Shown: positions 1-6,106 of the stretch, in pieces
Position numbering within the stretch: position 1 is the first letter of the stretch
How the letters are laid out: each line of letters starts with the position of its first letter
Origin: Alphaproteobacteria bacterium
GTDB taxonomy: Bacteria > Pseudomonadota > Alphaproteobacteria > Rs-D84
NCBI GenBank assembly: GCA_009782725.1
Contig: WRIM01000035.1
Coordinates: 1-6,403 of the forward strand
Direction: 5' to 3'
Length of the DNA stretch: 6,403 bases
Made by a program: the position numbers and the translations under genes
The notes under the pieces: generated by a model
What the model saw: only the letters and a program-made list of their open reading frames with translations
Databases searched by the model: none
Told to the model about the DNA's origin: nothing

Positions 1-415
1 CATGCTTGTCATTGCCAAGCGCATCAAGCCCCCGAATCGCGGCCAATACCGCCGGATAGAAAATCATATTTAGCCCCAGCGAAAAATTGCCCGCGTACAT
101 CAATTTGATATTATTTTTCTTTACAATATCGCGTACGGAATCAATTGAATCATACCAACCGGTTGTGCCCGTTATCACATCGCGGGCGGCATATTTGGAC
201 AGGTTTTCCAAAAATGCGGCCGCGTTTGTAAAATCGAATATAACGGCGTCCGAGGATTCCGGTCGCGCAAGTTCGACTGACAAATCTGTGCCGTCTTTGA
301 TATCGAATTGTCCCGTTAATTTAAATCGACCGTTTGACTCTTCGATTTGTTTTTTTATGATTTTCGCCATTTTGCCGGCCGCGCCCACCAAGAATATCGG
401 AATTGTTTTTGACAT
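1..415 (-). CDS. dapB: 4-hydroxy-tetrahydrodipicolinate reductase, N-terminal part (runs off left edge)
   Basis: Reading the minus strand from ATG at 415-413 gives 138 codons without a stop before the window ends. The product reduces the DapA product with NAD(P)H in the cytoplasm, on the lysine/diaminopimelate path that also feeds peptidoglycan. Seen in the sequence: a Rossmann nucleotide-binding start VGAAGKMA (residues 10-17), DFT at 61-63, the TGTTGW block at 82-87 and NFSLG at 110-114. Order and spacing match the DapB family. The catalytic His/Lys segment and C-terminal domain lie beyond the edge; family members are about 230-270 residues, so roughly half is present. The last Gly of the usual GxxGxMG motif is Ala here. 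The start is supported by AGAGGAAA a few bases upstream. It is divergent from fabF across a 126-bp gap. The call rests on motifs, without a database search. Confidence 0.9.
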   Translation of the reverse strand, partial: MSKTIPIFLVGAAGKMAKIIKKQIEESNGRFKLTGQFDIKDGTDLSVELARPESSDAVIFDFTNAAAFLENLSKYAARDVITGTTGWYDSIDSVRDIVKKNNIKLMYAGNFSLGLNMIFYPAVLAAIRGLDALGNDKH

Positions 416-433
416 ATTTTCCTCTTTTTTTGG

Positions 434-461
434 ATTTTAACCGATACAGAGCATTTGTCCA
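434..461 (-). promoter_or_regulatory. candidate sigma70-type promoter for dapB
   Basis: On the minus strand, TGGACA (461-456; 5 of 6 to TTGACA), a 16-bp spacer and TAAAAT (439-434; 5 of 6 to TATAAT) sit just upstream of the dapB ribosome-binding site. The implied 5' UTR is short, about 10-15 nt. Inferred from consensus match only. On the plus strand, fabF has only weak boxes in this gap (TATAAT at 469-474 without a convincing -35 box, TAAGAT at 501-506), so I do not call its promoter. Confidence 0.45.
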
Positions 462-541
462 ACATATTTATAATTCATTTGCGGCGGCGGTTTTTTTTGG
501 TAAGATATTTCCAACACATTTATTTTTAAACGGAGTTTTAA

Positions 542-1795
542 ATGAAACGCAGAATAGTTATTACCGGCATGGGGATCGTTTCCCCGGTTGGTACCGGCAT
601 ACAATATGCTTGGGAAAATTTATTGGCGGGGAAATCTGGAATTCGAAAACTGGACGGCGAAGAATTTTCCGATTTGCCTTGTCATATTGGCGGATTGCCC
701 GTGACTGGCACCGGGCCGGGCGAATATAATCCGGATGCGGTCGTAGATACAAAAGAACAACGCCGCATGGATAAATTTATAACATACGCCATGGTCGCCG
801 CGGACGAGGCTTTGCGCGACGCAGGCCTGTCAGCGAATCCGGATAATGCCGAACGCATCGGCGTTAATATCGGTTCCGGCATCGGCGGCGTTGACGCCAT
901 TTATGACGCGGCGATTGATTTGAAAGAATTCGGCCCGCGCAAGATTAGCCCTTTCTTTATACCAAAGGCCATAATAAACATGGCGGCGGGATACGTGTCG
1001 ATTAAATACGGATTCAAAGGGCCGAACATGTCTGTTGTCACGGCGTGCGCGACCGGAACGCATGCAATCGGCGAATCGGCGCGCATTATTCAACACGGGG
1101 ACGCGGACATCATGATTTGCGGCGGAAGCGAAGCAGGGATATGCAGAATCGCCGTTGCGGGGTTCTGTGCTATACGCGCGCTGTCCACAAGAAATGACGA
1201 ACCGGCGCGGGCGTCGCGGCCTTGGGATAAAAACCGCGACGGATTTGTAATGGGCGACGGCGCGGGAATTTTGGTATTGGAAGAATACGAACATGCAAAG
1301 GCGCGCGGCGCAAAAATTTACGCCGAAGTCGCGGGTTACGGCATGTCCGGCGACGCGCATCATATCACGGCGCCCGCGCCAAACGGCGAAGGCGGATACC
1401 GCGCGATGAAGGCTGCATTAAATGACGCGGGGTTAAAACCCGGCGACGTCGATTATATCAATGCGCATGGAACTTCGACGACGCTTGGCGATGTTGGCGA
1501 ATTCGAAGCGGTGAAAAATCTTTTTGCCGACGCGCCCGTATCCATGTCGTCCACAAAATCCATGACCGGGCATTTGTTGGGCGCGGCCGGCGCGGCCGAG
1601 GCTATATTCTGCGCATTATCGATTCGTGATCAAATCGTTCCGCCGACAATTAATATTGACGAGCCTGAAGAAATAACGACCGGATTCGATTTGGTTCCGC
1701 ATGCCGCGAAAAAGCGCGTCGTCAATGTCACGCTTTCCAATTCATTTGGATTCGGCGGCACGAACGCCACGGTTATATTGAAAAAGGTGGATTAG
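542..1795 (+). CDS. fabF: beta-ketoacyl-[acyl-carrier-protein] synthase II
   Basis: A 417-residue condensing enzyme, normal length for FabF. It extends acyl-ACP by two carbons using malonyl-ACP in cytoplasmic type II fatty acid synthesis. The thiolase fold is marked by ITGMGIVSPVG at the N-terminus (7-17). The active-site Cys169 lies in VVTACATG, His309 in NAHGTST, Lys339 in SSTKSMTGH with His344, and the glycine-rich NSFGFGGTNA gate region is at 400-409. All catalytic residues are present, so it should be active. FabF is favoured over FabB by the overall motif wording and by the downstream mltG, a common alphaproteobacterial arrangement in which acpP often precedes fabF; no acpP lies between dapB and fabF here. 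The start ATG has CGGAG 7 nt upstream. The stop is immediately followed by the mltG start, indicating one operon. Confidence 0.96.
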   Translation: MKRRIVITGMGIVSPVGTGIQYAWENLLAGKSGIRKLDGEEFSDLPCHIGGLPVTGTGPGEYNPDAVVDTKEQRRMDKFITYAMVAADEALRDAGLSANPDNAERIGVNIGSGIGGVDAIYDAAIDLKEFGPRKISPFFIPKAIINMAAGYVSIKYGFKGPNMSVVTACATGTHAIGESARIIQHGDADIMICGGSEAGICRIAVAGFCAIRALSTRNDEPARASRPWDKNRDGFVMGDGAGILVLEEYEHAKARGAKIYAEVAGYGMSGDAHHITAPAPNGEGGYRAMKAALNDAGLKPGDVDYINAHGTSTTLGDVGEFEAVKNLFADAPVSMSSTKSMTGHLLGAAGAAEAIFCALSIRDQIVPPTINIDEPEEITTGFDLVPHAAKKRVVNVTLSNSFGFGGTNATVILKKVD

Positions 1796-2842
1796 TTGCG
1801 AATCGTTATGAAAAAAAAATCCGCCAAAAAACAGTCTTCGAAATTCAAGATTTCGTCATGGCTTTCTTTGAAAAAACATCGGCGCGAAGTTTTGATTATC
1901 TCGGCTTTCGCTTTGTTTTCCATGCTGTTTTTAATTTGGTTCATCGGAATTCATTCGACTGTGCGATATATCACCACGTTCGAGATAACCGCGGGAGAAA
2001 GCGTGTCTGGGATTGCAAATCGCTTGAAATCCGAAAACCTTATCAGCGATGATATCGCATTCAAAGCATTGGTGAATGCCGGCGGGGGAAGGGTGATGAC
2101 GGGCGTGTACGATATACCCGCGCGGGCAAGCATCGCGCATGTTGCGCGAATGATGACGCGCGGCGAAGTCGCGTCGACTATGATAATGATTCCCGAAGGA
2201 TTTACGGTTAAGCAAATTATTTTGGCGCTTGACGCGAATCCGGATTTGCGAGGCGTCGCGTGCGAAGGAAATTGTTATACGGACGGCGAATTATTTCCGG
2301 ATACTTACAAAGTTGCCAAAGGAACGAATCGCTCGGCTGTAATGCAATTGATGCGCAAAAAAATGCAAGAGATTGAAAATAATTGGATTGCATCCGGGAA
2401 AATCGCGCCGCGTCCGCTTAAAACTTGGAACGAAGTTGTGACTCTTGCGTCGATCGTGCAAAAAGAAACCCCGCGCGTTGTCGAAATGCCCATGGTCGCA
2501 AGCGTATTCATAAACCGCCTTCACAAAGGAATGCGGCTTCAAGCCGATCCGACGGTCGTATACTCTGTTACGGATAAATTGGGTCATATGCAGGGCAAAC
2601 CTTTGCTGACCACGCATTTGCAAACGGACAGTCCGTTTAACACTTATACTCGCGCGGGGCTTCCCCCGCATCCGATTGCGAATGTGGGAAAAGAAGCGAT
2701 TCGTGCGGTGTTAAAACCGGCGGATACGAATTATTATTACTTTGTCGCCGACGGCACAGGCGGACATATATTTTCAAGAACATATGACGAGCATCGCGTA
2801 AACCACGCAAATTGGCGCGAAATCAGAAAAACGCGTCAGTAA
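1796..2842 (+). CDS. mltG: endolytic peptidoglycan transglycosylase MltG (YceG-like)
   Basis: A 348-residue inner-membrane enzyme with its catalytic part in the periplasm. MltG cleaves nascent glycan strands and is thought to set strand length or terminate synthesis. Seen: a basic cytoplasmic tail (1-31), one membrane segment (about 32-51), a LysM-like part near 62-110, then the YceG core with EGFT (134-137), GELFPDTY (164-171), LASIVQKET (217-225), QADPTVVY (249-256), FNTYTRAGLPP (281-291) and YYYFVADGTGGHIF (313-326). By alignment to E. coli MltG Glu218, catalytic Glu224 is retained, while the Glu two residues before it is Gln. I chose the TTG start at 1796 because AAAGGTGG inside the end of fabF lies at good spacing; an in-frame ATG at 1808 has no such site and would shorten the protein by four residues. 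There is zero gap to fabF, so translation is probably coupled. No clear terminator follows. Confidence 0.95.
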   Translation: MRIVMKKKSAKKQSSKFKISSWLSLKKHRREVLIISAFALFSMLFLIWFIGIHSTVRYITTFEITAGESVSGIANRLKSENLISDDIAFKALVNAGGGRVMTGVYDIPARASIAHVARMMTRGEVASTMIMIPEGFTVKQIILALDANPDLRGVACEGNCYTDGELFPDTYKVAKGTNRSAVMQLMRKKMQEIENNWIASGKIAPRPLKTWNEVVTLASIVQKETPRVVEMPMVASVFINRLHKGMRLQADPTVVYSVTDKLGHMQGKPLLTTHLQTDSPFNTYTRAGLPPHPIANVGKEAIRAVLKPADTNYYYFVADGTGGHIFSRTYDEHRVNHANWREIRKTRQ

Positions 2843-2870
2843 AAAAATTTACAACTTTTGCTTTTTTTGC

Positions 2871-2899
2871 TTGATTTTAGTTTTTTTTAAGACAATAAT
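2871..2899 (+). promoter_or_regulatory. candidate promoter for the LysM-barrel gene
   Basis: TTGATT (2871-2876), a 17-bp spacer containing an eight-T run, and AATAAT (2894-2899; 5 of 6 to TATAAT). A strong ribosome-binding site, AAGGGAG (2918-2924), follows 5 nt before the ATG at 2930. No hairpin terminator is visible between mltG and this promoter, so some read-through from the fabF-mltG operon is possible. Inferred from consensus. Confidence 0.5.
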
Positions 2900-2929
2900 C
2901 TTAATCGAAACACTAAAAAGGGAGTTTTC

Positions 2930-3940
2930 ATGAAAAAAAATATTCTATTAATGTCCGTCATGGGCGCCTTGTTCTTGGCTGGCACGGCAAGTGCCGCGCA
3001 ACACACAGTGCAAAGCGGCGAATGGCTTTCCAAAATCGCGGCGAAATATAAAGTCACGGTTGCGCAGATTGCCGACTGGAATCCGCAGATTAAAGATGTA
3101 AACTTGATCTATCCGGGTCAAATCATCGCCATCGGCGAAGTTGATGAAAGCTTGGTTGCAGCGGCCCGCGCTCGCGGTGAATCCGTAAAACCATACGAAA
3201 CAAAAGTTGAAGAGAAAAAAGCAGCCGTTAAAGAAGCAGAACCGAAAAAAGCATGCGCCGCGTGTGACAATGTCATCAACGGCAATCCGATGTACCGCCC
3301 GGGCGAAGGCCGTTTCTACAGCGTGACCACGCTTGGCACCGATACGAAATTCGAAGATTGGGGTCTTAACGAACAATTCGGCTTTGGCATCACGAATCGT
3401 TTGTCGGTTTTCCTTTCCACGGATTTGACCACTCATAAATTCGAAAGCGACTTTACGAAATGGGATAACCTTGGGCTTGGCCTTTCCTTCCGCTATCTTG
3501 ACATGAAACATTGGAAAGCGGATGCGTACGGTTCTTTGACCGCGATTCGCACGACGATGGATTGGTGGGATTCCGATACCAATTTCTATAACTGGCGCGC
3601 GGGAACCAAAATCGGTTACACGACATGCGAATGGACCGTCAACGGTTTGTTTGAATACGACTATTTCAACTCTGGCGCGTTCAACTGGAACGAAGTCGGA
3701 TATCGCACATATCGCGCTGGCGTCGAAGGACAATATGTCTTTAACGCAGACTGGAACATCGTTGCGCGTGCGACATACGAAATGCCGGAATATGTCGACA
3801 ACTTCTTCACAGGTCGCTTGGGTGTGAACTATAACTTCTCGCCGAAAGCATATTTGGGCGCGTATGTGTTCCAAACTTTGACCGACGGCGAATTGGCCGA
3901 CGACACCGGATTGGCGTTGCAGTTCGGAATCGACTTCTAA
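2930..3940 (+). CDS. LysM-domain outer-membrane beta-barrel protein
   Basis: A 336-residue exported protein; I do not recognise a named family for the whole. Domains in order: signal peptide 1-22 (cut after TASA); one LysM domain about 25-68 (HTVQSGEWLSKIAAKYKV to YPGQIIAIG), a fold that binds peptidoglycan glycan chains; a charged Lys/Glu/Ala linker about 70-107; a CAAC (CxxC) pair at 109-112; then about 115-336 of alternating aromatic/polar strands with many Trp and Tyr, ending QFGIDF. A terminal Phe and this strand pattern are typical of outer-membrane barrels inserted by the Bam machinery. The barrel part is paralogous to the gene at 5321. Inferred role: an outer-membrane protein that also contacts the cell wall, by LysM instead of the OmpA-type domain. 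Intimin/invasin proteins also carry a LysM before a barrel, but no extracellular passenger follows here. It has its own promoter and terminator and is probably monocistronic. Confidence 0.85.
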   Translation: MKKNILLMSVMGALFLAGTASAAQHTVQSGEWLSKIAAKYKVTVAQIADWNPQIKDVNLIYPGQIIAIGEVDESLVAAARARGESVKPYETKVEEKKAAVKEAEPKKACAACDNVINGNPMYRPGEGRFYSVTTLGTDTKFEDWGLNEQFGFGITNRLSVFLSTDLTTHKFESDFTKWDNLGLGLSFRYLDMKHWKADAYGSLTAIRTTMDWWDSDTNFYNWRAGTKIGYTTCEWTVNGLFEYDYFNSGAFNWNEVGYRTYRAGVEGQYVFNADWNIVARATYEMPEYVDNFFTGRLGVNYNFSPKAYLGAYVFQTLTDGELADDTGLALQFGIDF

Positions 3941-3960
3941 AGTTTAAAATTTTAGAAATA

Positions 3961-3993
3961 AAACACGGGGCGTTTGCTCCGTGTTTTTATTTA
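3961..3993 (+). terminator. intrinsic terminator after the LysM-barrel gene
   Basis: A 10-bp stem (3961-3970 with 3977-3986, one G-T pair), loop CGTTTG, then a T-rich tail (TTTTTATTT). It starts 20 nt after the stop codon and separates this gene from the next barrel gene. Confidence 0.88.
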
Positions 3994-4007
3994 TGAAAAC
4001 CTTCCTA

Positions 4008-4037
4008 GTGACATCTTTGTTGGGTTGGGTATAGAAT
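4008..4037 (+). promoter_or_regulatory. candidate promoter for the second barrel gene, with a small dyad over the -10 region
   Basis: GTGACA (4008-4013; 5 of 6 to TTGACA), an 18-bp spacer and TAGAAT (4032-4037; 5 of 6 to TATAAT); TATAGA at 4030-4035 is an alternative with a 16-bp spacer. TGGGTT (4021-4026) and AACCCA (4045-4050) form a dyad flanking the -10 box, possibly an operator or an early mRNA hairpin. A near-perfect ribosome-binding site, AGGAGGG (4054-4060), lies 5 nt before the ATG at 4066. Confidence 0.5.
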
Positions 4038-4065
4038 AATCTCAAACCCAAAAAGGAGGGAATTT

Positions 4066-4931
4066 ATGAATACAAAAAAAATCATCTTATCAACCGTGTT
4101 GGGCGTCGCAGTTATCGGCGTCACCGCCGCAGAAGCAAATTACAGCACTCCGGATAAATACGGCGTCGTGACATCTGTCTTTAACCCAGCCTATCGTCCG
4201 TTGGAAAATGATTGGGCGATTCAATCCGGATTCGCATTCCGCACAGGCGCGAACGAAGGCGGCAACAATATGACGGATTTCAGATCGGGCGATGTCATCG
4301 TGGATAACTTCAAAGGCGCGTACGGTATTATGGACAATCTTTACGTGTCCGTGATGTTTATAACGACGACGTATATTTCAACACCGGCACAGCCGCCTTT
4401 ATGTACGGCGCGTTTGCAAATCCCGAAGTCGGAATCAACTGGCAGGTATTTCGTCCGTCGAAATCCTTTGCGCTTGACTTGATTGCAAAGTATGGAATCG
4501 CGTGGACAAAAGAAGCCGCGACCGATACGCGTCTTGGCAACAATAACGTCCAAGCCGGATTTCGCATGTACGGCGACGAAGGCCGTTTCCAATGGGCCGT
4601 CCAAGCACTTGGCCAATGGGTTCTTATGGAAGACGGATTCGACGACATGTGGAACATTTTGGCGCGCGCCGAAGTTGAATTCGAAATCGTTGAAAAAGTC
4701 GGCTTGAACCTGTCCGGAAATTACAACTTCATCAACTTGTCCGAAGATAACGGCGCGCCGGTCATATACGATCGCAGCGCAGCGCTTGGCGTTGTAATCG
4801 ACGTTCAACCGGGCGTGGCCGCGATACAGCCGTACATGGCGTATCACTTCCAAACCGCGAACGGCGATGATTCGACCACGTTGAACAATAACTTTTGGCA
4901 GTTTGGCGTCAAATTCGGCGTTCAATTTTAA
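4066..4931 (+). pseudogene. outer-membrane beta-barrel protein gene split by an apparent 1-nt deletion
   Basis: Two overlapping reading frames form one protein. Frame A runs from ATG 4066 to a stop at 4482 and is meaningful only to about residue 98 (signal peptide cut near TAAEA|N, the NPAYRP box, strands to LYVSVMF); its last 40 residues are unlike the family. Frame B is open through NDDVYFNTG (from 4362) to the stop at 4931 and ends FGVKFGVQF, the same kind of Phe-terminated end as both neighbours. An internal ATG at 4401 in frame B has no ribosome-binding site, so the second half is unlikely to be a separate gene. The span is one base short of a multiple of three; restoring one base near 4357-4362 would give 288 residues. 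The strong ribosome-binding site and otherwise intact downstream frame point to a very recent lesion or a sequencing/assembly error. Likely role if intact: porin-like or structural outer-membrane barrel of unknown substrate. Confidence 0.8.
4350..4365 (+). other. frameshift position in the second barrel gene
   Basis: Upstream of this stretch only the frame starting at 4066 gives barrel-like sequence (YGIMDNLYVSVMF). Downstream only the -1 frame does (NDDVYFNTGTAAFMYG). The switch lies in or next to TTTATAAC (4357-4364). No canonical X XXY YYZ slippery heptamer is in phase and there is no long homopolymer, so a missing base is more likely than programmed slippage. Confidence 0.8.
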
Positions 4932-5037
4932 AAAATCAATTTCTATGGACGCCTGAGCGCGTTTGCCGACCCTCATGTATGTTCAATACACGTCGGGTCG
5001 GCAAACCCACACATTCGCCTCATATAAATTGATTTTT
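4931..5037. repeat. 107-nt imperfect palindrome directly after the second barrel gene
   Basis: Nested inverted repeats share one centre near 4984. Outer arms are 12 bp perfect (AAAAATCAATTT at 4931-4942 with 5026-5037). One mismatch follows, then TATG/CATA (4944-4947 with 5021-5024), a poorly paired 13-nt stretch, a perfect 12-bp inner stem (GTTTGCCGACCC at 4961-4972 with 4995-5006), and a tip TGTAT/ATACA around a 5-nt loop. The left end overlaps the last base of the stop codon and the right arm ends in TTTTT, so as RNA it could help terminate or protect the barrel mRNA. Size and shape resemble small mobile palindromic elements such as ERIC or rickettsial palindromic elements; no sequence identity to either is claimed. 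Confidence 0.8.
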
Positions 5038-5063
5038 GCAATTTTCAAAGGTAACTTTAGAAC

Positions 5064-5093
5064 AAAAAACCCGCGCATCCGCGCGGGTTTTTT
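5064..5093 (+). terminator. strong intrinsic terminator (first copy of a duplicated module)
   Basis: A 13-bp perfect stem, AAAAAACCCGCGC (5064-5076) with 5081-5093, loop ATCC, ending in six T. The flanking A and T runs make it usable in both directions. The stem is the same as that of the terminator at 6075-6102 apart from one extra A-T pair; only the loop differs. Confidence 0.88.
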
Positions 5094-5096
5094 CAA

Positions 5097-5217
5097 TGTT
5101 CAAAGTTCAAAGTGCAATGTTCAATGAATGTCAAAACCGCGAAGCGGTTTTTTTAATTATTAATTGTCGCGCATTTTGCGCGACGCTATAATTGAACATT
5201 GCACTTTGAACTTTGAA
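5097..5217. repeat. heptad-unit inverted repeat, copy 1, with two hairpins nested inside
   Basis: The left arm is four 7-nt units: TGTTCAA (5097), AGTTCAA (5104), AGTGCAA (5111), TGTTCAA (5118). Positions 5099-5125 pair perfectly (27 bp) with 5191-5217. The 65-nt interior holds two more hairpins: AAAACCGC-GAA-GCGGTTTT (5133-5151, followed by TTT) and GTCGCGC-ATTTT-GCGCGAC (5166-5184). As RNA or single-stranded DNA this would be a long stem carrying two side hairpins. It has no coding potential. It directly follows the terminator at 5064-5093. Confidence 0.85.
5133..5154 (+). terminator. small terminator-like hairpin inside the heptad repeat
   Basis: An 8-bp stem AAAACCGC/GCGGTTTT around a GAA loop, followed by three further T. 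It would terminate in either direction if transcribed. Its position in the interior of the 27-bp inverted repeat is unusual, because the stronger terminator at 5064-5093 already lies upstream. Confidence 0.6.
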
Positions 5218-5234
5218 AATTAAGAAAATAATCC

Positions 5235-5291
5235 TTGTGTTTTGTTTATCTATTTACTAGAATTTGTCTTAATAGGTATGAAACCTATACT
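5235..5291 (+). promoter_or_regulatory. candidate tandem promoters for the third barrel gene, with a dyad
   Basis: Two overlapping options: TTGTGT (5235-5240), 17 bp, TAGAAT (5258-5263); and TTGTCT (5264-5269), 16 bp, TATACT (5286-5291). The second would place the RNA start about 25 nt before the ATG at 5321. A dyad, ATAGGT-ATGAA-ACCTAT (5272-5288), overlaps the second -10 box and could be an operator. The ribosome-binding site is AAGGAA at 5309-5314. All inferred from sequence match. Confidence 0.5.
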
Positions 5292-5320
5292 CCTATAACT
5301 AAAACAAAAAGGAAAAGAGA

Positions 5321-6049
5321 ATGAAGAAAATCGCATTAACATCAATGATTGCGCTGGGCGTTGTCGCTTCCGCACACGCTGGTGCTATCAATGACAATCC
5401 GTTGTATATGCCGACCGCCGGCACGTTCTATAGCGTGTCCGCGATCGAAACAGACACCGCGTTCGAAGGCATGGGCATCGGCACTGCGTTCGGATACGGC
5501 GTCACAGACCAATTGTCTGTCGAAGTCAACACATCCGTCGCGTTGTATGACGACTTTAACGAAGCTTCTTGGGCGAACATCGGCCTTGGCGCCGCTTATC
5601 GCGCTTTGTCCGTGGACAACTGGAGATTGGATGTCTTGGGCGCATTGAACATCATGGGCGACAACTGGTATGACAAAGACTACAACCTGTACACATGGTC
5701 TGCCGGCGTGCGTGGCGGTTACGTTGCGAACGATTGGACATTGGCCGGTTCCGTGGTTTATAACTATACCAACACCGAAATGTTCAACTGGGGCGACAAA
5801 GGGTTCAAACACTTTGACCTTGGGCTTGCCGGTCAATACCTGATCGACAACAACTGGAACGTTGTTGCTGGCTTGAATTATATTCTTCCGACAGAATCCG
5901 GTATCGACGACGAATTGTTTGCCAAAGTCGGTGTGAACTATAACTTTACCGACGATATGTATCTTGGCGTTTATGTCACACGTGAATTGATCGTGGACAA
6001 CGACGACAAAGAATGGGGACTTGGCGTGAAATTCGGCGCTCAGTTCTAA
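5321..6049 (+). CDS. outer-membrane beta-barrel protein, paralogue of the LysM-barrel protein
   Basis: A 242-residue exported protein with signal peptide 1-20 (cut after SAHA), no LysM and no linker, then a barrel of about 220 residues ending LGVKFGAQF. It aligns along its whole length with residues 115-336 of the protein at 2930. Shared blocks include NDNPLYMP/NGNPMYRP, FYSVSAIETDTAFE/FYSVTTLGTDTKFE, NIGLGAAYRAL/NLGLGLSFRYL, YNLYTWSAG/TNFYNWRAG, NWNVVA/DWNIVA and GVNYNF in both. Duplication followed by LysM gain or loss is therefore likely. Many Trp/Tyr residues alternate with polar ones, as in strands crossing the outer membrane. No substrate, receptor or enzyme function can be read from it. 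The start is fixed by the AAGGAA site and the signal peptide. It has its own promoter and a terminator at 6075-6102, so it is probably monocistronic. Confidence 0.85.
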   Translation: MKKIALTSMIALGVVASAHAGAINDNPLYMPTAGTFYSVSAIETDTAFEGMGIGTAFGYGVTDQLSVEVNTSVALYDDFNEASWANIGLGAAYRALSVDNWRLDVLGALNIMGDNWYDKDYNLYTWSAGVRGGYVANDWTLAGSVVYNYTNTEMFNWGDKGFKHFDLGLAGQYLIDNNWNVVAGLNYILPTESGIDDELFAKVGVNYNFTDDMYLGVYVTRELIVDNDDKEWGLGVKFGAQF

Positions 6050-6074
6050 AATTTTCTTTGAAAATTTTAAAACG

Positions 6075-6102
6075 AAAAACCCGCGCAGTCGCGCGGGTTT
6101 TT
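6075..6102 (+). terminator. strong intrinsic terminator (second copy of the duplicated module)
   Basis: A 12-bp perfect stem, AAAAACCCGCGC (6075-6086) with 6091-6102, loop AGTC, ending in five T. It ends transcription of the third barrel gene before rpsL. An A/T-only hairpin (6047-6056 with 6060-6069), starting at the barrel stop codon, precedes it. Confidence 0.88.
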
Positions 6103-6106
6103 CTAA

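Noticed and set aside
87..440. Plus-strand open frame of 117 codons at the left edge
   Set aside because: It lies antisense to dapB, whose motifs (GxxG, DFT, TGTTG, NFSLG) are plainly present on the minus strand.
830..1363. Minus-strand open frame of 177 codons inside fabF
   Set aside because: Shadow of a strongly conserved enzyme; composition is Arg/His/Ala-rich and has no family motif.
2948..3874. A long open frame on the minus strand (308 codons) opposite the LysM-barrel gene
   Set aside because: It exactly mirrors a gene with signal peptide, LysM and barrel features, has no signal or recognisable domain itself, and is explained by the plus-strand codon choice.
4350..4365. Programmed -1 ribosomal frameshift in the second barrel gene
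   Set aside because: No in-phase X XXY YYZ heptamer, no upstream Shine-Dalgarno-like stimulator and no strong hairpin just downstream. Outer-membrane barrels have no known use for such recoding, so a lost base is simpler.
4341..4976. Minus-strand open frame of 211 codons opposite the split barrel gene, which might have explained the frame break
   Set aside because: The plus strand carries clear barrel sequence in both frames and a Phe-terminated end; the minus frame shows no signal or domain.
4931..5217. Insertion sequence or attC cassette site in the 389-nt gap between the second and third barrel genes
   Set aside because: No transposase or integrase frame, no target-site duplication that I can see, and the arms lack the attC core pattern.
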